A program made the translations under genes and the position numbers. A DNA stretch of 64,000 nt from Chloroflexota bacterium (GTDB lineage: Bacteria > Chloroflexota > Anaerolineae > Anaerolineales > Villigracilaceae): contig JABFGC010000001.1 in assembly GCA_013112685.1 (NCBI GenBank), positions 868,001 to 932,000 of the forward strand, written 5' to 3'. This document shows positions 58,432 through 64,000 of this stretch, in pieces (within the stretch, counting starts at the first letter, position 1; every line of letters starts with the position of its first letter). The notes beneath the pieces are model-generated. The model did not search any database and was not told where the DNA came from. It saw only the letters and a program-made list of their open reading frames with translations.

Positions 58432-59541
58432 CGATGGTCCGCGGTCTATTGTCCATCGCCCAAAAACTACGGCAGGCCCCACGCGCTCGATCAGGTCGAA
58501 CGCCGCTCTGAAATTCGCCGCCGCTTTCACCACATCCACGTCCGCGAGGCGGAAGTTCTCCAGCGGCTGCACGCCTTCCTTCAACGCCACGCCCGCCAGC
58601 AGGGGATATTCGTAATTCTGCTCCGCGAACAACCTCTGTCCCTCGGTGGAAACGAGGAAATCCAAAAACGCCTGCGCGGCTTCGGGATGCGGCGCGCCGT
58701 TCACCACAGCCGCCGCCGTCGCGTTGGTGATCAAACCGATTTCGCCTTCGCCCTGATCGGGGTAGACCACGCCCACATTGCCGGTCTCCGCCAGTTGCAG
58801 GTGATAGTAGTAATGATTGACCAGACCGATCTTGAACTCGCCCGCGCCCACTGCCTTGCGCACATCGGTGTGACCGCCGAAGAACGTCACTTCGTTTGCG
58901 ATCAAACCGTTCAGCCATTGCTCCGTTGCTTCATCGCCGAGCAGTTGCTGCATCGCGGCGATCTGCGCCTGCATCCCGCCGTTGGTCGAGCCTGCGGCGG
59001 CGATCTGCCCTTTCCATTTGGGATCAACCAAATCGAAGATCGAGGCGGGCGCTTCCTCCTCCGAAACCAAATCCTGGTTATACATGATGACACGCGCGCG
59101 GCGGGTCAGCCCGGTCCACAAATTCCCTTCGCCGATGAACTCGGCGGGGATATTCTCCACACCGGCGGGCGCATACGCCTGGAACACGCCCTGAGGCGCG
59201 AGCGACTGCACCGTGAACAACTCGGTCGTGATGAACACATCCGCCTGGGGGTTGCCCTTCTCTTCGATCAGGGCATTTGCCAGTTCGCTGTTGCTCCCGG
59301 CTTTGAGCAGCACGTTCACATTCGGGTATTGCGCGCGGAACGCATCAATGACCGGCTGGAGGAGCGGCTCGGAACGTCCCGAATAGATGACCAAATCTCC
59401 CGATACGCCCGCCTCATTCTCGACGTTGGGGGCTGGTTCCGTTAAACCGGCATTCTCTTCGCTGACGGCGTTCCCGCCGCACGCGCTGACGGCGAACGCC
59501 AGGGCGAAAAGCAGGACAAAAAGTTTCTTCAAGGTTTGCAT
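58330..59541 (-). CDS. fbpA: ferric iron ABC transporter, substrate-binding lipoprotein
   Basis: 403 aa. Lipobox AVSAC; IYSGRSEPLLQPVIDAF and HYYYHLQLA are typical of FutA/FbpA-type Fe3+ binders, where tyrosines hold iron. The normal end would be near FDLIERVG; the last 45-50 residues come from heptamer repeats and the MITE (terminating at 58330 inside it) and are probably non-functional. A DtxR-type regulator is divergent. Confidence 0.88.
   Translation of the reverse strand: MQTLKKLFVLLFALAFAVSACGGNAVSEENAGLTEPAPNVENEAGVSGDLVIYSGRSEPLLQPVIDAFRAQYPNVNVLLKAGSNSELANALIEEKGNPQADVFITTELFTVQSLAPQGVFQAYAPAGVENIPAEFIGEGNLWTGLTRRARVIMYNQDLVSEEEAPASIFDLVDPKWKGQIAAAGSTNGGMQAQIAAMQQLLGDEATEQWLNGLIANEVTFFGGHTDVRKAVGAGEFKIGLVNHYYYHLQLAETGNVGVVYPDQGEGEIGLITNATAAAVVNGAPHPEAAQAFLDFLVSTEGQRLFAEQNYEYPLLAGVALKEGVQPLENFRLADVDVVKAAANFRAAFDLIERVGPAVVFGRWTIDRGPSSIVGAFKCCRFFPKIHPAQISKMNRQVARNAKK
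58424..58462. repeat. heptamer tandem repeats at the fbpA 3' end
   Basis: CCACGAT, GGACGAT, GGTCCGC, GGTCTAT, TGTCCAT at 7-bp spacing. Translated in the fbpA frame they add FGRWTIDRGPSSIVG, not expected in the protein family. Confidence 0.75.
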
Positions 59542-59567
59542 CGAAAAAATCTCCTGATGTGATGTTT

Positions 59568-59617
59568 ACAGATAAATGCGACTGGCTTTATCTGTGATGA
59601 GCGGCGCGTAGTATAAT
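59568..59617. promoter_or_regulatory. operator-like palindrome and -10 box between fbpA and dtxR
   Basis: ACAGATAAA (59568-59576), 10 bp, TTTATCTGT (59587-59595): a perfect 9-bp inverted repeat in the fbpA leader. TATAAT on the plus strand at 59612-59617 can serve the regulator gene; its -35 would lie inside the palindrome. Confidence 0.5.
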
Positions 59618-59680
59618 GTCGGCGGATTGAATAATCTAGATATTTGTATTAAATTTTACCTATATCGGGTTGCAATCGGT

Positions 59681-59697
59681 TTTCAACCTGGTTGAAA
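59681..59697. promoter_or_regulatory. candidate DtxR-type operator
   Basis: TTTCAACC (59681-59688), T, GGTTGAAA (59690-59697): an 8+1+8 perfect palindrome upstream of the regulator gene. The AACC/GGTT core is compatible with metal-dependent repressor sites, but the consensus for this regulator is unknown. Confidence 0.5.
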
Positions 59698-59702
59698 TTC
59701 AA

Positions 59703-59734
59703 GACCTGACAGGTTTCCAAAAACCTGTCAGGTC
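59703..59734. repeat. 14-bp palindrome, GACCTGACAGGTTT family
   Basis: GACCTGACAGGTTT (59703-59716), loop CCAA, complement 59721-59734. Third exact member of the family, 19 bp before the dtxR start. Confidence 0.8.
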
Positions 59735-59752
59735 CGACAAAATCGGAGTTCG

Positions 59753-60445
59753 ATGTCTGTAAGCCCAGCAATGCAACGTTATGCCGCGGAAATCTACCGC
59801 CTGCAACAGGACCACGAGCAGGTTCCCCTTTCGCTTCTAAGTTCGCACGTGGAATCGTCCGCGCAGGCGATCTCCACGATGGTCAAACGCCTTCAAAAAC
59901 TCGGCTACCTCGTGCACGAACCATATCGCGGCGTGCGCCTCACCCCCGAAGGCGAGCGGATCGCCATGCCCTCCCTGCGCCGCCACCGCCTCACGGAAGT
60001 CTTCCTCGTCAAAGTGATGAAATACGATTGGGCAACCGCCCACGAACTTTCCGACGTGTTCGAGAAGGGCGTCAACGACGAGATCGAAGACCGCATGGAC
60101 GAACTCGCGGAACGTCCAACGCGCTGTCCGCACGGCGAGCCGATTCCCTCCAAAGACGGCGTCATGCCCGTCGTCCGCGATGTGCCGTTGATTGACGTTC
60201 CCTCCGGCTCCGATTGCCTCATCAGCCGCGTCCGTACCCACGACATGGAAAAACTGCATTACATCGGCGAACTGGGGCTTGTCCCCGGCAAGGCGTTTCA
60301 CCTGTTGAGCTGCGCGCCGTTCAAAGGTCCCCTGCGCCTGCAAATGAAACCGCAGGATCATCTAATCGGCTACGAACTCGCCTCCTCCCTGTGGGTGGAA
60401 GTGACCAGACTCGGCGAAGGGAATACGCCGCTCCCAAAGAAATAA
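59753..60445 (+). CDS. DtxR/MntR-family metal-dependent repressor
   Basis: 230 aa. Winged helix (SSAQAISTMVKRLQKLGYLVHE), dimer/metal domain (RRHRLTEVFLVKVMKYDWATAHELSDVFEKGV with Glu/His ligands), RCPHGEPIP and a C-terminal FeoA/SH3-like domain (ISRVRTHDMEKLHYIGELGLVPG). With Fe2+ or Mn2+ it should repress fbpABC, which is divergent. Confidence 0.88.
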   Translation: MSVSPAMQRYAAEIYRLQQDHEQVPLSLLSSHVESSAQAISTMVKRLQKLGYLVHEPYRGVRLTPEGERIAMPSLRRHRLTEVFLVKVMKYDWATAHELSDVFEKGVNDEIEDRMDELAERPTRCPHGEPIPSKDGVMPVVRDVPLIDVPSGSDCLISRVRTHDMEKLHYIGELGLVPGKAFHLLSCAPFKGPLRLQMKPQDHLIGYELASSLWVEVTRLGEGNTPLPKK

Positions 60446-60480
60446 TCTTTGCTCGTACAATAGGCGGGACTGGAGATTGC

Positions 60481-61386
60481 ATGAACAGCAAATCCCTTTA
60501 CGGCGCCATCGAAGGCGGCGGAACAAAATTCATCTGCGCTGTAGGCACGGGGACCGGGCAGCATCCGCGCCGAGGCGCGTTTTGCCACCTCCACACCCGA
60601 AGAGACGATGGTTCAAGTCGTTGATTTTTTCTGGCAGCAGGAAAATGAACTCGGCAAACTCACCGCCATCGGCTTCGCCTGTTTCGGTCCGCTTGACCCC
60701 AACCCCGCTTCGCCTGCCTATGGACATATCCTTCCCACTCCAAAGCCCGGCTGGACGAATGCGGATGTGGTCGGCATGTTGCGCGCTTCATTCGATATTC
60801 CCATCGTTTTCGATACCGACGTCAACGGCGCGGCACTGGGCGAATGGCGCTGGGGCGCGGCGCAGGGACTCCAGACCTTCATCTATCTCACCGTCGGCAC
60901 AGGCATCGGCGGCGGCGCGTATGTGGAAGGCAAACTCCTGCACGGACTCATTCACCCTGAAATGGGGCACATCCTGATTCGCCACGAATGGGAGAAAGAT
61001 CCGTTCGAGGGCGCTTGTCCGTTCCATGGCGACTGCTTTGAAGGGCTTGCCTCGGGCGTTGCCATGGAGAAACGCTGGCGCGCGCGCAGCAACGCGCTTC
61101 CGCCCGACCATCCCGCCCGGGACCCTCGAAGCCGGATACATCGCGCAGGCGTTAGCCAACTACGCGCTGGAGCTTTCGCCGCGACGCATCATCGTCGGCG
61201 GGGGAGTCGGCTCGGTTCCACATCTCCTGCCCAAGGTCCCAAGAACAGACGCGCGACCTCATCAACGGCTACATCCAATCGCCGGTCATCCTCGAAGCCA
61301 TCGAAACTTTTATCGTGCATCCCGGTCTGGGAAATCGGTCCGGCGTGCTGGGCGCGATGGCGCTGGCGGAACAGGCTGGCGCATGA
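60481..61386 (+). CDS. ROK-family fructokinase-like sugar kinase (three frameshifts)
   Basis: 300 aa after removing extra bases at 60556-60558, 61123-61125 and 61238-61240. [16 protein letters not shown] is the ATP-binding DxGGT-type start, [21 protein letters not shown] the catalytic Asp region, GTGIGGGAY, and the Zn knuckle HPEMGHI...[10 protein letters not shown] typical of ROK fructokinases. Phosphorylates fructose or a related hexose. It ends at 61386, overlapping the next ATG. Confidence 0.83.
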
Positions 61387-61847
61387 ACTTCTCCCGGATC
61401 ACCGACGACCTTTTCATCGGCACGACGCCCTCTGCAAACGACTACGACCGGTTGCGTGGACTCGGCATCCGCCTTATCATCAACATGCGCGTGGAGTGGA
61501 TGCCGTACAAAGACCCGCATCCGACTCCCATCCAGCGGCTCTGGCTCCCAACCTTTGACTCTCCGCTGGTACCGATTCCCATCAGGGCGCTCACGCGCGG
61601 AGTCCGCGCCGCATTGGAGGTGATTCAAAACGGCGGCAAGGTCTACGCTCATTGCGCGTATGGCGCTCACCGCGGAGTGGCAATGGGCGCGTGCATCCTC
61701 ATCGCGCAGGGGATGAACCCGCTCGCGGCAATGGAGTTGATCAAGGCGAAACGCCCGCAAGCCGACCCGGGCGCGTTCTACATCCGCCCGCGCATCTTGA
61801 AATTTGCGAAAGAATGGGAAAAAGTTAACCGTGATGAACGGAGATGA
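61383..61847 (+). CDS. dual-specificity protein phosphatase
   Basis: 154 aa. HCAYGAHRG fits the CX5R loop (Cys nucleophile, Arg binds phosphate); [17 protein letters not shown] opens the fold. Removes phosphate from Tyr/Ser/Thr or small phosphorylated substrates. The start is coupled to the kinase by ATGA. The last residues (KVNRDERR) are encoded by a TTAACC...GGTTAA repeat. Confidence 0.8.
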   Translation: MNFSRITDDLFIGTTPSANDYDRLRGLGIRLIINMRVEWMPYKDPHPTPIQRLWLPTFDSPLVPIPIRALTRGVRAALEVIQNGGKVYAHCAYGAHRGVAMGACILIAQGMNPLAAMELIKAKRPQADPGAFYIRPRILKFAKEWEKVNRDERR

Positions 61848-61911
61848 ACAAAGATAAAAACCTAATGAATCATCCCATTCATCTGTGTTGACCTGTGGTT
61901 AAATCTTCAAA

Positions 61912-62876
61912 ATGAAACGACGTGTGATTCTGATTTTATGGGTTTGCGCTTTGCTCGCCGCCTGCCAGGCCTCGCCGGCAGATGCGCCGTCTCCCACCGC
62001 GCGCCAACCGAGACTCCCGCGCGAGTCGTGCCGACGCCGAGATATAACGTCCCGACGCAGAGTCAATTCACAGTCACGCCGGAAGCGAGGGCGACGGAGC
62101 GGGAAACCCCCACACCGACGCAGATGTCCGCTACGGGAACAACGACTGAAACTCCCGTCTCCAACGAGTGGATGAATTTGCCTGTGTTTCCCGAGCCGGG
62201 GGAAAACGTCCGCGCGATTTACGAGAAGGGCTTGGAACTGGGCAACAACCCAAATGCGTTTTCGATCTTTGGCGATTGCCAGGCGCGCCCCGGCGAGTTC
62301 TTCGGCGTCTATGAAACGGACGAAGGACGTGTGGCAGGCCTGCCGCCCGAACTGCGCGAGACGGTGGAGCATTTCACCGGTTCGTTCAGCCGCGAAAGCG
62401 CCACCGCACAGGACGGCACCACACCCGGCGCATTGCTGTGGGACCAATGGCATCGCGGGGAATACGGCTGTGTCTTCGGCGAAACGCCCGTGGATTGCGA
62501 ACTGCGCGTGCACCGCCCATCGTTCGTCATCATCCAAATCGGCTCGCATTTTGAATCGCGCAACACGGAATACCTGCGCCGCATCATCAGCCAACTGCTG
62601 GAAAACGGCGTTGTGCCGATCCTCGCCACCAAAGCCGACAACCGCGAATTAGACCACCGCATCAACCGCGACATGGCATTGCTCGCCGACGAATTCGACC
62701 TGCCGCTTTGGAATTTCTGGGCGGCGCTCTCCGACCTGCCCAACCGCGGGCTGTACACCCGCGACGACCGTCCGCTGCAGGGCGATATTTACCTGACCGA
62801 CGAAGCGCAGGAGATTCACCGCTTCACCGGCTTGCAGGCGCTGAACATCGTCTGGCGCGCGGCAGCGGGTGAATGA
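61912..62876 (+). CDS. SGNH-hydrolase-like lipoprotein (frameshifted)
   Basis: About 320 aa. Lipobox LLAAC, Thr/Pro linker (RETPTPTQM), then FSIFGDCQARPGEFF, in which the GDSx nucleophile block has Cys for Ser, and VIIQIGSHFESRNTEYLRRII in the later block region. The enzyme may be inactive or use Cys. The frame changes in a GCGCGC run near 61998-62004 (two extra bases or one missing); the corrected linker reads SPTAPTETPARVVPTP. Confidence 0.65.
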
Positions 62877-62931
62877 AACTCTGCTCGCTGGTGTACTTCG
62901 GGAGCAACCCCCTGATTCCGTAACGAAGAGC

Positions 62932-62962
62932 AAAAAAAGAAGCCAACCTTACGGGTTGCTTC
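62932..62962 (-). terminator. rho-independent terminator on the minus strand
   Basis: On the minus strand GAAGC-AACC, loop CGTAA, GGTT-G-GCTTC (62962-62939) with one bulged G, followed by TTTTTTT (62938-62932). Ends transcription from mutS2 and the small gene. Confidence 0.8.
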
Positions 62963-63009
62963 CTTCTTCCTTACTTTCCCTCTTTTCTCTTTCATTCATC
63001 CTTCATCCC

Positions 63010-63252
63010 TCATCCTTTTAGCGGCGGCGCATCCTTGTCGTACACAAAGACCTGCACATCCAAACCGTCCGAGTTCAGCATATCAATCGCGGGCTGAAAG
63101 GTCGCGTCCTTGATCTGCTGCATGTCGCCCGCGGGGGCATACACCGAAAGCCGCGCCTCCTCGTCCGACATTTTCGCAGATTTCACCTCCGCGCTGGCGC
63201 TGGCGGCTTTGATGAGGTCGGTCATTTTTTGGATGGCGTCGTCAATGGACAT
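63010..63252 (-). CDS. small conserved protein, unknown
   Basis: 80 aa. MSIDDAIQKMTDLIKAASASAEVK, then a beta-rich part (ARLSVYAPAGDMQQIKDATF, LDVQVFVYDKDAPPL). GGGAG precedes ATG 63252. It follows mutS2 by 37 bp. No family recognised. Confidence 0.65.
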   Translation of the reverse strand: MSIDDAIQKMTDLIKAASASAEVKSAKMSDEEARLSVYAPAGDMQQIKDATFQPAIDMLNSDGLDVQVFVYDKDAPPLKG

Positions 63253-63289
63253 GGGCGGCTCCCTGATGAGTTTCAAAAATTATACAACA

Positions 63290-64000
63290 TCATCCCGCGT
63301 TTAACTTTGCCACCGTCACGCCTTCGCCCCCTTCGGTGTGTCCGCCCTCCTCGAACGACTTCACGTACGCATGTCCCTTCAACGCATCGCGCACCGCCTG
63401 CCGCAGTTTGCCCGTGCCTTTTCCATGGATGATCCGCACCCAGGGCAGCCCCGCCAGATACGCCTGTTCGAGGTACCGCTCCATTTTGTCGAGCGCGTCT
63501 TCCGACATGAGCCCGCGCAAATCCACTTCCATGCCCGGCGAAGAGGACGATGGACGATGGACCGTAGACGATGGCTGACGGTTCTTTTCGGTCTGCGGCA
63601 GTGTCCCCTTTGGGGGGCTATCGTCCATTATCTGTCGTCTGACCAGATCGGATAACCTCGCCCGCACGCGGATCGTCCCAATCTGGATTTCCGCATCGGA
63701 CTCACCCAGGGCTGTCACCACGCCCTCGGCATTCAACGTGCTGACAGTGACCCGCTCTCCGAGTGACAATTGACGATTGACGATTGACGATGGTCCGTCG
63801 TCCGTGGTCCGTCGTCTTTCCACTGGCGCTTCCACCTTCTCTTCCATCTCCATCATCTTTTCTTCAACGGCTATGATCGCCGCCAATGGCTGTTTTGCCT
63901 TTTTCAATTGCGCTTTCAGCGATTCGATATTCTTCTTCAACACCGCCACTTCCAACTCGCCTTCGGCGCGGGCTTTGGCAAGAACGTCGCGGCGTTCGTC
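63290..64000 (-). CDS. mutS2: MutS2, C-terminal part (runs off the window)
   Basis: 236 codons visible. A coiled-coil region (VLKKNIESLKAQLKKAKQ) is followed by the KOW-like segment LGERVTVSTLNAEGVVTAL and the Smr nuclease domain VDLRGLMSEDALDKMERYL ... VRIIHGKGTGKLRQAVRDAL. MutS2 acts on recombination intermediates and collided ribosomes. Two stretches in linkers (RRRTTDDGPSSIVNRQ, and DDSPPKG...PSSTVHRPSSSS) are encoded by heptamer repeats. Confidence 0.88.
   Translation of the reverse strand, partial: DERRDVLAKARAEGELEVAVLKKNIESLKAQLKKAKQPLAAIIAVEEKMMEMEEKVEAPVERRRTTDDGPSSIVNRQLSLGERVTVSTLNAEGVVTALGESDAEIQIGTIRVRARLSDLVRRQIMDDSPPKGTLPQTEKNRQPSSTVHRPSSSSPGMEVDLRGLMSEDALDKMERYLEQAYLAGLPWVRIIHGKGTGKLRQAVRDALKGHAYVKSFEEGGHTEGGEGVTVAKLNAG
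63545..63644. repeat. heptamer repeats inside mutS2, first block
   Basis: GGACGAT, GGACGAT, GGACCGT, AGACGAT, GGCTGAC (from 63545) and, on the other side of a 38-bp gap, CTATCGT, CCATTAT, CTGTCGT (63618-63644). The frame is kept. The block falls between the KOW-like and Smr domains. Confidence 0.75.
63764..63818. repeat. heptamer repeats inside mutS2, second block
   Basis: TGACAAT, TGACGAT, TGACGAT, TGACGAT, GGTCCGT, CGTCCGT, GGTCCGT, CGTC at exact 7-bp steps. It lies between the coiled coil and the KOW-like segment; the frame is kept because the insert length is a multiple of three. Confidence 0.8.

Noticed and set aside
61026..61386. A 273-residue protein joining the ROK kinase end to the phosphatase
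   Set aside because: It arises from a frameshift; corrected, the kinase ends at 61386 and the phosphatase starts at ATG 61383.

Overview
The window looks like chromosomal DNA of a Chloroflexota bacterium, most likely Anaerolineae. It is GC-rich. It carries lipoproteins with Thr/Pro linkers, a USP-GpgS fusion, a GH13_18 glucosylglycerate phosphorylase and a lone rpoC, and proteins of the kinds usually met in Anaerolineales. The assignment is inference, because there is no rRNA here. I saw no tRNA, rRNA, CRISPR array, prophage or complete insertion sequence.

Layout. 1-2962: a partial small gene, panC behind a structured leader RNA, an MNT/HEPN pair and a broken alpha/beta hydrolase. 3082-17337, all minus strand: a lipoprotein; three PII-like/c-di-AMP-receptor-like proteins next to a CPA2 antiporter; then a compatible-solute block of phosphatase, USP-GpgS, two GT4 enzymes, glucosylglycerate phosphorylase, Ca2+ exchanger and GH63 glycosidase. 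17537-31960: MaoC, PBP1A, rpoC, a methyltransferase, two SH3b lipoproteins and gyrA. 32208-45195: hicBA, msrA, dus, holA, an alkyltransferase-like protein, GT-C type membrane proteins, surE and an unusual redox/two-component pair. 45239-49386: dioxygenase, DoxX/TetR, HigBA-like pair, PGI/PMI. 49420-55291: S10 peptidase, rsmI, Ser/Thr kinase, MerR-like regulator and a PucC-like MFS protein. 55511-61386: fbpCBA iron importer, divergent DtxR regulator, ROK sugar kinase. 61383-64000: phosphatase, SGNH-like lipoprotein, small protein and the 3' part of mutS2.

Three window-wide signals stand out. (1) Repeats: a 180-bp MITE in two copies, each with a perfect 8-bp target duplication; heptamer and octamer tandem-repeat families; a shared 15-bp palindrome; and repeat-derived peptides sitting in frame inside genes (GH13_18 phosphorylase, a GT-C protein, mutS2, fbpA). 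(2) About two dozen frameshifts in 12-14 genes, including four in rpoC, nearly all single extra bases in short G/C runs. These are best read as sequence errors, so the affected genes are annotated as whole. (3) GGCC is about 15-fold rarer than expected, and several frameshifts fall on the few GGCC sites, which hints at a GGCC-specific methylation/restriction system.
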